A DNA stretch of 64,000 bases. Source: Kappaphycus alvarezii. Lineage: Eukaryota; Rhodophyta; Florideophyceae; Gigartinales; Solieriaceae. Of this stretch, positions 35,101-46,484 are shown one piece after another (position 1 is the first letter of the stretch; each line of letters begins with the position of its first letter). Location of the stretch: contig NADL03000624.1 in assembly GCA_002205965.3 (NCBI GenBank), positions 248,001 through 312,000 of the forward strand, written 5' to 3'. Made by a program: the position numbers and the translations under genes. The notes under the pieces are model-generated. The model was not told where the DNA came from. It saw only the letters and a list, made by a program, of their open reading frames with translations, and ran no database searches.

Positions 35101-38100
35101 TCCCACCCACCTCTAATTTGGAGTTTTGATTTGGAGGATACTCTGTCTATGACAGCAGATGATATTTATGCATTATTTATCTATCTAGAAAAGTAAGATT
35201 TTCTCAAATTGAAATTAATGGAATCACATACTTTTGAGATATGATGTCACTTTATTTTATTCTAAGCGGAGGAACTGTAGCGGCCCCTACATCCTTAACA
35301 GTGAAGTAATTTAACGGATTCGGCCCTAAGGCAGTGGATTTGCGTGGTGCCTTTCAGTTGGATGGGTTGTGGTACTCCTGCAGCCTTTGGTTCAAACCAA
35401 ACGGCTGTCAGCCAACCGTGATACAGTAAATGTATTTCGAAAGGACTTTGGCGCAGCCGTTTTCCTTCAGTCTTGAGAAGTAGAAATATGTAACACTACG
35501 GTAGTAATTCAAGAATCTACGGGATTGAAACCGAGTAAAATTATGTGTCGTCTCGTCAAGTCCTCCCGTCTTCCTGAAGACATAGGGGACGCATCATTTC
35601 ATCTTATAGTAGTGTGAAATGACCCGTAATGTATCCAAGGCAGCGCATATTTACTACAGTACAGTATTGAAAAAGCAGACGAGCCGGGGTAGTCTCATAC
35701 AGCGCTATCGATAATGATCTGTGCCTCTCCATAATGGAAACCCCTCTCTACTGTTGCACGCCAACAGTAAGTCCTTTCAATCCTCGTAAAGGCCTAGTTG
35801 CACTACCGTGCAGAGACAGTTGAAAGAACTGCAATTGGCAAGAGATATTGCACGCGACTGTCCAATGCTCAGCAGTCCAGTACTGGAGAACAATACCCGA
35901 ACATCAAGTACTTCAGTATGAAAGCAGGGCAGCTCGATACTGTACAAAATTTTTCCGTTCCTTGTTTTAAAGTTACTGTACAATGCACCTTTGCATGTCT
36001 ACAAGTAGCTAGCTGTACTGTACATACTGTAGGTGGGCCCAATATGACAGCATTGTTGTTTTTATTGGGTTGTTGGCTTCACTGTATGTTTGTGTTGCTC
36101 TTTTGGTAACTTTCCTTTGCATCGGTTTGATTGGCTAGACAGGATCTCTGCTATTCCTCATTCCAAAGATTGGATGATGTTGGGTATTTATTTTATTTTA
36201 ATAAATATATTTGGGAAACTTACCAGAGGTGAGCTGTTTGAAACGGAACTGTTCAGATTTGTTTAAGAACTTTTTATGAGGAATTTTTGCAAAGCTGATC
36301 ATAGTATTGACATGTGGAGACATGTTAATCATTCAAAAACAATTTCAATGATTTTTTAATTTTAAGATTGGACTAATTTCAAGTTCCCAAAACCAAAAAT
36401 GCTGGCTCCCTTATGGTGGGAGTTTGCGTAGTACTGTACAGCAAATGTACAGTAAGGTCTGATAGGAGTGTTCGACATTACAAACGGTGTTTGTATTGTG
36501 TGTACATACATAGAACTGTACTGTGCAATTACTGCACAGTGGTCAAGAAGGGGTATGTGCTCCCTCCTTGAGGGCATTTCTTAGATAGTTCCTCCCTTTC
36601 TTTGAAGCTATTCAATAGTTGTAGGGTGGTAGCATCCGAGACAGTGAAGAAAAGATAATTCCTAAAATCTATGTCTCTACGTCTATACGTTAGGAAGGAG
36701 ATTAATTAAAAGTGAAGCAAACACATGACTCGGAAAACACATTCTGATGCAGAGACAATCTTGATAGTTCAAGTACAGTACAATACACCGCAGTGATCAT
36801 ACAAAAATTCATGTGGCGGCTCAAAAAGTTGTGCGTAAATTTACTTTTGCGGAAAATATTGCGGGAAAAGTGCGCGACTTCCCGCTGGGCTCTGTGGACA
36901 CTTTTTGATATGTTACACGGGCGGAAAACCTAAGGATTAAATATGCCGAGGAATACACTTTTTGATGTGGCGCGGCTCATTTCAGCCAAAAAGAATCAGA
37001 CAAGTCTAGGCTACCTAGGAAATTTATGATTGTTTTTGCAAAAGTACCTATTGCTAAAATACATTCAAGCTTTCAAAAATTTTCAATTTCATTCAGATCA
37101 GATCATCAACACCAACACCAACACCAACACCATCATCATTATTCGAGTTTTTCATCATCATAATTGAAATCATGTCGACACAACATTAATAAAATAATTA
37201 CAACGAAAAAAACACGGTTTGTTGAATGCAATGTATATATTATCTGAAGTTTATATTAAATATCAATAAATTCGGAAACGAGAACGTCTCGCGGAATTAG
37301 CGTGAGGCAGTTTCTGACATTTACAGCCAACCATATTGGGAACTTGTCCTCCTGTAACTTTTCCAGGGACGCCCGAAGTGAAGGCACATGCTGTGGTGGG
37401 TGGCATGCATTTTGTCGAGTGTACAGAGCTTCACATCAAATTATTCGAAGAGAGGTACACTTGCGAATCACAGCTCCTTCCATCCTGTTTCCGCTATCAC
37501 CTGTCGTTGACCTACAATCGCTTCCACACCGGTTACTCGGCTTCAAGCTGAACCGAAAGGCAGCAAAAAAGAAAAGAAAAACTTGAAAACTGCCGTTGAA
37601 TTTTGTCTTTGCGTTTCCTCACGTACCAAATAATCATCTTGGCAGCAGTTGTAATTCACTCACCTGACTTCAAGCTTTCCAGAAAACGAATACTTTGATT
37701 TGCTTTCCTTGTCTTAAGACCGCTGACTGTCCCACACTATTCCACAATTACAACCAGCGTCTAGCTCTCCATCAGGTCAATCAGTCATTGTAACTCGTTA
37801 TCAACTTGTCCTCCCCTTGCCCTGCCTTCGTGATATCAAGTTCTTCATCACTACTGTTCTTAACCTTCTCACCGCCTAACACGCGTGCCCCAGTCAGAAA
37901 CCCTTTGTACATCCTATTCTCATCCGCCCGACTCTACATCCATCGCCCCCAATCTTCTTCCTCGTCGCTTGCTCGTCGCGGAACGCCACGGGCTCGTGGT
38001 GATTCCACCTTCATCGCTGCCACTACCACTGCTGCAACCCCTCCCGCGACCTCGGGTACACTGCAGCCGTGAATACCTAGCTTTTCCCCTCTACTGTTTC

Positions 38101-38290
38101 CAATCCGTGTTCAATTCTGCATCAGCTCTCAAGAGTCCGACGTATCTTCGCCGCCTTGGCCATCGTTCATCAATATCTGCATCATCCAGTCCTGAATTTC
38201 ACCAAGATATCCATTGGATTACTCACTCGGTCTTGCTCTTAGTGTTTCCTCCAAGTCGATCTAATCCCATTTCCACCTCCACTTACTACT
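32141..38290. other. Gene-free stretch with dispersed GTACTGTAC clusters; 5' flank of the Myb gene
   Basis: No supported gene. GTACTGTAC/GTACAGTAC-type sites cluster at about 32615-32735, 35655-35666, 35940-36030 and 36430-36545. A (CAACAC)n microsatellite lies at 37105-37140. From about 37.8 kb the plus strand becomes CT-rich and holds overlapping Pro/Ser ORFs (37806-38072, 37885-38403). This is more likely the leader or promoter region of the Myb gene than a separate gene. Confidence 0.45.
37105..37140. repeat. Short CAACAC/CAT microsatellite
   Basis: Four to five CAACAC/ACCAAC units followed by CATCATCATT. Confidence 0.8.
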
Positions 38291-38291
38291 C

Positions 38292-40924
38292 ATGGATAAC
38301 ACCTCTTCCCGAACTCCGTCCTCGAATTGTCCTCCCGCTCATGAGACCACTAATTCTCTCTCCGGGCCGTCTTCTTTCTCTGCTATACAGCAACCTCACC
38401 TAGCCTCAAGCCGTTTCCCGTATCCTCAAAACAACACCAATTCAACCCAGACGTCAATCTTCCCTACACAGAGCGCTGCTAAGCGACATGCTACGCCGAT
38501 TTCGAATCCGCTTTTGACTTCTAGCCAGGCTCAACCAACTATACCGCAGAATCACCCGTCTCAATCCACTTCAGGCAACATTCAGCCGCCTATGCGCCCT
38601 CATCTATCCCGCCCTTTGGATCTGTCGCATCCTCACAGTTCGAAACAACCGCCATCCCTCCCGTTTCCGGTCCGCTCAAGTTCTTCTCACCTTCACAATC
38701 CAACTTCTCTTCCTCACGCAGGACAAAACCGCCCTCAACTCCACGTACCTGGTCTGCAACTGTCATCTCTCTATTCTCAACCTCTTTCTCATCACAACCA
38801 ATTTACTTCTGGGCAGACCGAGCAGTATCGTCCGTTGGATGTGCAAGCCCAGACCCATTCGTCTGTCCCGCTATCCACTCATCAACCTGCATTGCAGAGC
38901 GACTTCACCAGGACCGCCCACCAATTCGCAATGCCTTCTACAACCGTCTCCAACTTTCCACCAACGTCGCCTCCTATTCACTCGTCCCGTTCTGAGCCAT
39001 TTCCAAACAGCAAGTCACTTCCGTTTCCGATCTCACAACATCAGCCACCAGCGTCATCCGTTGCTCAGTCGTCTACTGGCAGGCCACAAATTACAGCTTC
39101 TGTTCCGGCTTCTCTTTCCGCTGCGACACTCCAGAACGGCGCGTCAAATACTGCCACTCTGCACTCTACCTCTACCAATCTTGCTCAACAGTCTGCAATA
39201 CAATCTTTTGTCTTATACGATATAGCCAAGTTGCAAGCTGCAAAGTGCAGTATAATTTGTGGGAAGGTGTACAATGACAAGGGCCATAGTATTTGTGGAG
39301 TGTTGAACCAGCACGACAAACCCTGTCGGCGCATTGGCAAGTGCCCATTCCACGGCGTAGCAACACCAGTCTCTGCAGAGAATTCTTGCAACGGTTTTGT
39401 TGATGCAAATGGTACCGCTATGTCAAACGAAACAGGTGACGATGTCGTCTCCCCTACGGTACTATCTCCGATGGTGGCGGGAGATGGGAGCGGATCGATG
39501 CCCTCAGCTACGGCTCCCCCAAAAAGCAACAGTACAAGCACGGTTGGTCGAAGGAAGAACACTACCTGTTTTTGAAGGGATTGCAGACGCATGAGCGTGG
39601 GTCATGGAAGCAGATTTCAAACTTAGTCCAATCCCGGAATGCCACTCAGGTACAATCACATGCGCAGAAGTACTTTCTGAGACAGAAACAGAATAACAAA
39701 AACAAGCGCTCCATTCATGACTTGACCATGGATTCTCCGGAAATGCAGGAGATGGACAGGAAATATAGGAGTGGTGAGTTGCGAATTAACGCGGTTTCTG
39801 GGGGCATTAATGACAATATGTACGGCCTTAACGCCGGAGACGGCCCCTCTGGGAAATTGAGGGACTCTCATGGATCTGTGATAGGATCGATGATTGGCAT
39901 CGCAGGATCCAATCATGCCGGCATAGTGGGCACAGACAGTCTCGGCGGTGGTGTCGTCAGCGATTCAAACTTTACCAGGTTCGGATCTCATGGTCCCCCA
40001 ACAATCGGCACACGCTACGGACCGGGGCAAGCGATGAGTGCTACTACGCTGGGGTCATCCATGAGTTCAGGAGTACAAATTCCGCAGCTTACTGGTGCGA
40101 TTCATCAGAGGGCAGGACTCAATACGAGTGCATCCTTGATGTCATATGACTTCATGGGTGGTGGCTCCCACGGAACCGCATCGTCGTACAAAAAAATTAG
40201 CAAAGTTGCTTTCAATCGACCGGGGCAGGTACCTGATTCTCGAGATTTATCACTGGCTGACGCGAAACCTATACTGTCTCACATATCGTATTCTACCCCC
40301 GCACCGATATTGACAGGTATCACACCGAAACCCGAACATCGAATTTCCGATGCGGCTATCCTTGGTACGGCAGCCGACAGGGGTACAGACGGTAATAATG
40401 AAACTGGCCACGGGCAAGCTACTTATGGATCGAGTGGGTTTTCGACTATGTACGCGGGCGCGAACCATTCCTCTCTACTCCCTCCAAATCAGAGTAGAGC
40501 AGCCGCAGATGGGCAAGCAGGATGGCAATACGGGAGTAACGCAAAGGTACGAAGGGTGAACCCAACGAACGCGAGGGAAGCTATTCAAATCCAAGGCCCA
40601 TTCGCAGGGATGTCAAATTTGAACATGGCAGATGGTTACAGTGCAATCGGTGGTATGAATCAAGTAGATCACACGATGGAGGGCACTAGCAATCAGCAGG
40701 GACCTGCTTTTGCAACTGGTTTGTTCGCAAGTACGGATGCGGTTGAGATGGGGGAAGGGGGGCCGAGCTACAGTACAAACGGGGGGCCCCCAGGTCATGA
40801 ATGGGTTCGGAACGAACGGTCTTCAGTTAGGAGGAATAAGTGGAGTCAGAGGACAGGGCGGCATGCACAGCTCGTACGGAAGAAACTGACCTCATTTTCA
40901 AGATTGATGGGGGCATTTCAGTGA
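38292..40924 (+). CDS. SHAQKYF-type Myb protein with SCA7-like zinc motif, spread over two frames
   Basis: Putative nuclear DNA-binding regulator. Frame one (38292-39575, 427 codons) is Ser/Pro/Gln/Thr-rich and ends with Cys335-x9-Cys345-x5-Cys351-x2-His354 (ICGVLNQHDKPCRRIGKCPF region, 39294-39353). This spacing is that of the ataxin-7/SCA7 zinc finger; two more Cys (319, 323) precede it. Frame two, open from 39437 to 40924, carries the Myb repeat: GWSKEEHYLFLKGL with Trp at 39545, second Trp 20 residues later, and SHAQKYFLR at 39656-39682. A Gly/Ser/Asn-rich tail without domains follows. An in-phase candidate intron, GT at 39459 to AG at 39526 (68 bp), would join the frames; a frameshift is the alternative. 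Coordinates are therefore the outer limits. The RWDD1-like gene converges from the right, 374 bp away. Confidence 0.75.
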
Positions 40925-41298
40925 ATATCCCTGTTCGGGAAAATGGGTCCGATTTTTTGTTAAATTCGTAGTCCAGCAAAGCGCTGTCCGTTGTAAACAA
41001 TCTCGGTTTGATTCGTGTGCCAGCTGCATGGACGTTTTGGTGTTCCAGTGCTTAAGACATAACCATCGTTTCGAATCCCGGCTAAACGAAATTGAGAACA
41101 TGACTGATTTGGCAACTTTGACTTATGATTACAACTTTGACTAATGATTACAACTTCAGGCGCCTAAAAACGTAGGGGGGAATGTTACTTTTGTAAGTAT
41201 GTGGTGGGACGGATGGTGTGACGCGGATCGAGGGTTAGGGGTAGCTCGAGTGCTGAGGGATTTCGCAAGGCAGATGATGGTATGGTGCATCGTGCAGG
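40925..41298. other. Convergent intergenic region
   Basis: The shared 3' flank of the Myb gene (+) and the RWDD1-like gene (-). A tRNA-like string (GGTGTTCCAGTGCTTAAGAC...TTTCGAATCCCGG, about 41038-41084) has a box B resemblance but I cannot fold a full cloverleaf. A direct repeat TTGACTTATGATTACAACTT/TTGACTAATGATTACAACTT lies at 41118-41157. Confidence 0.45.
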
Positions 41299-41967
41299 TT
41301 ACGGGGAAGCCCCGCCCGCAAGAGCTTGACTCGCCTCAGCTTCCCAAAAGCTCTCACTCTCTGCCGATACCACTATAGTACGGCTCTCAAACAACTGACG
41401 GCCGGTCATTTTCTTCTTTGCTTCCTTGTCCAACTGCTGCTTGCTCTTCAATTTATGAATCTCTTCCATGAATGTCTCCCTCCATTCCGCGAAAGTCTCG
41501 ACTGTTACCGGCGTGCCGATGGCCTTGCTTGAAATAACTTCTACTTTCTCTGTCTGTGTCGAATCAAGAGTCTCAAACTTCGTTTGGTCATGATCGGCGT
41601 CTTCCGTACCGGTTTGGCCGACAACTTTATCCACCAGCCACTCCCTAGCAGCATCGCAGAGAGTGTGAACGCAGGGCATCTGAAGATTTTCCGAGGCGAT
41701 GGTCTCCAAATGAGACTGAAGTTCCTTGCGAGATGGAGCAGACAAGCCTTGTAATGCTTGGACAACGATAGTTAGCTGTTGGTCCGGATATTCGAGAGTG
41801 TGAGTGAAGCTTAAGCGTAGTTTGACGCCAGCGTCCGCATCATCATTAATGTTGATCTCGAAACGAGCGCCGGAGGCGGAAGTGGCGGGTTCTATGATGT
41901 AAAAGTCTTGATCGTAAATGGCCTCTAGCACCTCGAGCTCAGCTGCCTGCTCCTCGAGGTGATCCAT
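41299..41967 (-). CDS. RWD-domain protein, RWDD1/GIR2 (DFRP2)-like
   Basis: A complete 222-codon intronless ORF. The N-terminal RWD domain (about residues 1-115) begins with a short helix (EEQAAELEVLEAIYDQDF), has the YPDQQ turn at about residues 60-64 typical of RWD folds, and ends near DAAREWL. The C-terminal half has the RWDD1 family signature GTPVTVETFAEWRETFMEEI (about 151-170), a Lys-rich helix and KKMTGRQLFES (about 184-194). Length and order match RWDD1/yeast Gir2, cytoplasmic proteins that bind and stabilise the DRG2/Rbg2 GTPase and touch the Gcn1-Gcn2 stress pathway (family knowledge). The start is the first ATG before the conserved N-terminus. It converges with the Myb gene. No frameshift or stop interrupts it, in contrast to nearly everything else here. 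Confidence 0.9.
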   Translation of the reverse strand: MDHLEEQAAELEVLEAIYDQDFYIIEPATSASGARFEININDDADAGVKLRLSFTHTLEYPDQQLTIVVQALQGLSAPSRKELQSHLETIASENLQMPCVHTLCDAAREWLVDKVVGQTGTEDADHDQTKFETLDSTQTEKVEVISSKAIGTPVTVETFAEWRETFMEEIHKLKSKQQLDKEAKKKMTGRQLFESRTIVVSAESESFWEAEASQALAGGASP

Positions 41968-42239
41968 TTGGGGAGTAGTTCGCCTTCAGAACAATGTGGT
42001 GTTGCTGAGGCAGGCAAGGAGAAGTAAAACGCGCAGGTAGATTTGCTATCTGTTCCTCGAAATAAAATGCGCTGGTAGATCCACGTCCTGTTCTTCGATA
42101 TAAAGCCCGCTTGTGCAGTACCATCACCACTTGTTAGCCGCACGCGCATCTACGTATCGGCGCATTAGTTGCACGATGTGGTTGTCTCCCATACAATGTA
42201 TCTTCTCGCGCATGTCGCTGCACGTGGCCGACGTGGACC

Positions 42240-42764
42240 ACTCGGTTAGCTCTTAGCTAGCAGTGCAGTACACAGTACAGTACTGTGCTGTCGGATCTTG
42301 CAGCGGCCAACTGTCATACTAATGCTGTAAAGTACACTTGTTCAACTTGATATACGGTACAGTCGAGTATAGTACACTATTGCGGATCGGTCCAATGTCA
42401 TGTTCCGAGGATGTTGCCGTATACTTTGCCGTGGAATAGTGATTTATTGCCACCAATCTTCCATTCTTGTATACTTTTTAGGGCACATTTGACCTATTGG
42501 ATCGAATACTGCTACTACCGTACATTATGTACTGTACAGTACTGTACTGTACTGGAGGAGCATACAATATACTGTAATTGTGCTGTGCAGAGATGTACCT
42601 TACTCGATAGTGACTACTGTACAGCACAGTGCTACGTACTGTACAAAATTCTAATGTACTGCACATGTCCAGTACGAGGACTGTACTACTGTACTGTACA
42701 GTACAGTACAGCAACTACGATACATTGTACCGTACAGTACTGTGCTGTATGAGGAATGGGCCCC
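42240..42764. repeat. Dense cluster of GTACTGTAC/GTACAGTAC motifs
   Basis: At least a dozen overlapping GTAC-centred sites occur in about 500 bp, for example at 42265-42287, 42528-42553, 42614-42655 and 42678-42710. Many are palindromic (TGTACTGTACAGTACA-like). It lies just upstream of the left LTR and about 300 bp beyond the start of the RWDD1-like gene. It may be a decayed (TACTG)n tract. An ORF runs through parts of it (42411-42752 +), but its sequence only reflects the repeat. Confidence 0.75.
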
Positions 42765-42769
42765 CTCTC

Positions 42770-43047
42770 AGTTGACAGCACTGTACTGTTCGACACTGTA
42801 ATTACCGTACTATATGCATTGCTGCAATGTCGCCCGACTCGCGCCATCGTTCAGTACTGAAGCCTTGACTCCGTCGGCACTTTGTCGACGGGGTAAAGAG
42901 GAATTGTCTAGCAAACCGTGCCCTGCACTTTACTGGTATCCTTCGCCCCGCCTTTCTATCTCCAGACCATTCTAACATCTTTTCATCTCTTCCTCCGCAA
43001 AGAGCTTGGTCTCTTTGGTACCTCACGAGAACCCGTGTCGCGCCACA
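42770..43047 (+). repeat. Left LTR
   Basis: 278 bp, closely similar to 46204-46484 with scattered substitutions and small indels. It ends CGCGCCACA. The first base is A instead of the T of the right copy (AGTTGACAG against TGTTGACAG), so the usual TG start is mutated. Confidence 0.9.
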
Positions 43048-43082
43048 ATCCGGATTCGCGCTTCACGAACTCGTGAATCGAA

Positions 43083-44626
43083 ATGACACCCACAACACGC
43101 ATCGATGAACGCCGCGCCACTTTTGGACGGATCAAACTCCTTGCAGAAAAGTATCAACCGTCATGTGATACCGGGAAGAAGTTTTTGGGAATCATCCATA
43201 TGTTCATGGACTTGAATCCAATCGGAGAAGAAGGCACATCACAAGAAATCCCATCCGCCATGAAGATGTTGCTCCCGCCGGCCCGAACAATATTTACCGA
43301 TGAGTTTTTCGCGAAGCCGCTGTTCACCGTTCGTATGCTGAAAGATGTCGCCGATCTCTGCCAATGTTTGCCTTCGAAAGGAGACGTCGTATCCTCAATC
43401 GATGATGCGTCACTTCAAGTTAACAAGAATGAAATGGCTTTTTTTTGGCTCACCTGTGCCCGAACGGATACTAAAAATCAGGCGAAGGATCTAGCGAGAG
43501 CAATTATGGCCCGTTTCAGGAAATTAACGCAACGAACGTTGGATGATATAGACCAGAATCTTAGCCCCTCCCGGCCCCTACGCCACCGATTCTGACACCA
43601 CTGGCTCCTACCCCGGCTCCGTTGCCAAGCCTTGAGGACCCTTAGGCCCTGCCGCTACCAATTGAAGGTCAGTCTGACACACGGGCGCTATCGACCATCC
43701 TCAATTACTTCTGCGATCAGAAATCCACTGGCGAAAGGGATTCTGAAACCCATCAGGTGCAGTCAATTCACTCGGGGCTTCGAGACAACGATGAATGTGC
43801 CTCTCAAGCTGGTCTGTCCCCAAAGCAGAAGGGATCATTCTTCAACCTCATCTTCGCTGGTCCTGCCCGAATTTTCTTCTTCGAGCACTGCAACCCAAGC
43901 ATGTCACATCGCCAACAAGTTGCGGTTATGCTTTACGAATAAGACTCCGATGCCCATCAGCTCGAGGCTCAATCAGAGTTGGAAATTTTGTCCCTTCCCA
44001 AGATCATGCGAGAGACTGACACTGCGATTGTCAGTGTTCGGCTTGAAAAACTTGTCACCCAGATCAACACTCTGACACCTCAGTTTCCGGGTCAATTCCG
44101 CTCGGAAGACCACAAGATACGGTATCTTCGCTCAGCAATCCTACACCAAGAATAGGTAATACCAGCGCTGAGCCAGATTACCAGAGCCAAGTTCACTTAA
44201 AACCGTTTCGTGACTGCTTTGCGTGAGCATCTGAAGTTCTACACAGAGCGACATGGTCTGGTCTCCGTCAACACCAGACAAGGACCTGCCCAAAATCCTC
44301 AGGTACTTTCGCGACGTTACGGGAAACCACCGAAGCCAAAGAGCCGACGTCAGCTCCCGATGAAACCCCCGTAACTTTCGACCCCTCCGCAAGCACGCCG
44401 AAAGAACCCTCTAGACCGCAACAGGAGGCGTATGCTCTGCCATGTTTGCAACTTTGACGAGCACCTTTCCAGCTTTCATCGTACGCGTGACATTCGTCAG
44501 TATGTCCGTGACAGTTTCGCTCGTGGCGCATCTGCGGTCCATATCGTCCAGGACCTGATGACTACAGTCGACTGCCTAATCGAAAACGCCAATAAGCACC
44601 AAGTAATGCCAGATTTCGACTGAGAC
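43083..44626 (+). pseudogene. Retrotransposon Gag with zinc-finger-like end, broken
   Basis: It starts at ATG 43083, 35 bases after the left LTR. ORF 43083-43595 is the N-terminal region. The core Gag reading continues after frame changes with FNLIFAGPARIFFFEHCNPS (about 43839-43898), a helical region to about 43945, then KIRYLRSAILHQE (about 44116-44154) and RFVTALREHLKFYTE (about 44204-44250). After a basic linker it ends in CHVCN...HLSSFHRT (about 44439-44486), a Cys/His finger in the position of a nucleic-acid-binding knuckle. Stops at about 43595, 43942, 44155, 44372 and 44624 disable it. The arrangement resembles Gag proteins of fungal and algal LTR elements; the family is assigned by context, not by a search. 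Confidence 0.65.
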
Positions 44627-44799
44627 CATGATGCACCTGATATCAACTACGCATATGGCGAAAACGCAGACCTCGACGAGTTTGATCATCTCAACGATGC
44701 CATTTTGGACTCCAAGATCTCCGACCCTGATACTGCCCGTGACTTTGACGAAATCGACAAGACCATAGCGATCAACCATGTGTCAGCCTCTCTGTCACC

Positions 44800-45670
44800 A
44801 ACTCCCAAGCTCCACTGGGAGGAGAACCCCGAGGCGGATTTTTGTTACGGCGTCGCCTTGCTGCGTCTCATCGACGTCGCCCCTCACCTCGTTTTCGTGC
44901 ACACCGCACCTAATGACCCAGACGCTCTTCCGCCAGCTCCAAACCCTCTTGGCCAGTTTTCAACTTTAACTTCTCTTCCGGCAAATTGAGGACTAACCCC
45001 GGGAAACCCTTGGTTTTTGCGTTAACACTGGGGCACCTAAATTTGTTATCGGTCTGAAAGAAGCACGCCGGATATTCAACGCGCTCAAACACCGACCGCC
45101 CGAGTTGCGCAAGGGTCGCAGGCGTTTCTCAGTCTTCGACTCTCATGGTACTGTTTAGATCCCGCTTGCCACACCCCTCGACATACAAACTGTTTTCATT
45201 ACCCTTGACGTTGTTGCTGCCGATGTACCCGCACTACTCGGTTTGGAAGACCTCGACCACCATTCATTCGTCGCTGACACAGTCCAGAACAAACTCGTCA
45301 AGAATATCCTCATCCACCCCGCCGATAAATCTTCTTCTCGTGCTGTCGACCTGTGGCATGCCCCCCTCGGACGGCATGAAGGACATGTAAACGTTGCTAT
45401 GAGTTTCCCGGTTATGACATACTTCACACGCCTCCAGCTTTTCAAGCTACACCGTCAATTTGCTCACCCATCTGCTATCCACAAATTTATTACCTCTGGA
45501 AAGATAAATTCCAAGGTTGAGCAATGGATAATTCGTAAGAAGTGGCGCGAAGATTAGTCGGAGCTACAAAAGATGCAGAGCAGGGATTTCGACAGATGAT
45601 CAGACAGTGCGAGGCAATGATGATAAGACGATTGCGGAGATTAGTCGTTGTAAGTTTTGGCACTTACACA
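44800..45670 (+). pseudogene. Retrotransposon aspartic protease and integrase N-terminus, broken
   Basis: Pieces in three frames run in order. The protease region has a NTGAPKFVIGLKEARRIF stretch (about 45022-45076), where the catalytic D-T-G appears as N-T-G. Next come a strand and loop region (IPLATPLD, about 45160-45183) and DVPALLGLEDLDHHS (about 45223-45268). The integrase N-terminal zinc-binding part has FKLHRQFAHPSAIHKF (about 45441-45490). A following Arg/Lys-rich region continues to about 45670 with a degenerate Cys/His pair. The catalytic core of integrase, RT and RNase H are not present before the polypurine tract. Confidence 0.65.
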
Positions 45671-45880
45671 TGTCATCGGCGGAAAATAAAAAAAAGAATT
45701 TCATAATCGACTGCTACATATCTGTTTGATCATGGCCCCTGGCTGATAACTCGACCGCTTGGGTCTCGATGGATGATGCTTTCTCTTGCGGGTCTACGCG
45801 ATTTAAAGGGTGTAGGATATCCTGAGCCCCCGGTGTGACACAGCACGTCACCATACTTTGATCAAGCCCGAAGGAACTTT

Positions 45881-45919
45881 TTCGTTTCTGTTGTCAACTA
45901 AGTTGACAACAGAAACGAA
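45881..45919. repeat. Perfect 19-bp inverted repeat with 1-nt loop inside the LTR element
   Basis: TTCGTTTCTGTTGTCAACT, then A, then its exact reverse complement. A third partial copy, AAGTTGACAAC, follows at 45921-45931. It lies in the remnant region between the integrase fragment and the right LTR. It may mark the junction of the internal deletion. Confidence 0.9.
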
Positions 45920-46203
45920 CAAGTTGACAACGACGCGATACGGAAACTGCAAGCCGTCGAAGCCCTTGGTACTTTTTCAAGTTCCGAGCATGAAATTGGG
46001 AAATCATTCTATATATACCTCGTTTTTCCTTTTTTGGATTATTTTATCACAGCTTCTGCCTCATGTCTGACCTAATTTTGCATTACAGTACTGTGCACAG
46101 AAAACTGGCGAGTTAGCAGACCGGAAAATATCGCAGTATTGTGCACATGTGGTCTCAAGTTCAAATCCAGGACCTAATTACGCGATCGTGCGAAAGGGGG
46201 GAG

Positions 46204-46484
46204 TGTTGACAGCACTGCACTGTACGACACTGTAATTACCGTACTGTATGCAGTGCTGTAGTGTCGCCCGACTCGCGCCGTCGTTCAGTACTTAGGCCTT
46301 GACTCCGTCGGGACTTCTTTGTCGACGGGGTAAGGAGGAATTGTCTAGTAAACCGTGCCCTGCACTTTACTGGTATAATTCGCCCCGCCTTTCTATCTCC
46401 AGACCATTCCAACATCCTTTCATCTCTTCCTCCGCAAAGAGCTTGGTCTCTTTGTTATCTAACGAGAACCCGTATCGCGCCACA
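46204..46484 (+). repeat. Right LTR
   Basis: 281 bp with TG...CA ends (TGTTGACAG ... CGCGCCACA). It is preceded by the polypurine tract at 46192-46203 and followed by the CTCTC duplication. Confidence 0.92.

Noticed and set aside
35798-36109. 103-codon ORF with a hydrophobic C-terminus
   Set aside because: It overlaps an antisense ORF and GTAC-rich repeat sequence, with no motif.
39656-39916. Minus-strand ORF and other overlaps inside the Myb gene
   Set aside because: The conserved Myb repeat on the plus strand explains the sequence.
46105-46172. tRNA-like segment with GTTCAAATCCAGG before the LTR polypurine tract
   Set aside because: The box B resemblance is fair, but a cloverleaf cannot be completed by eye.
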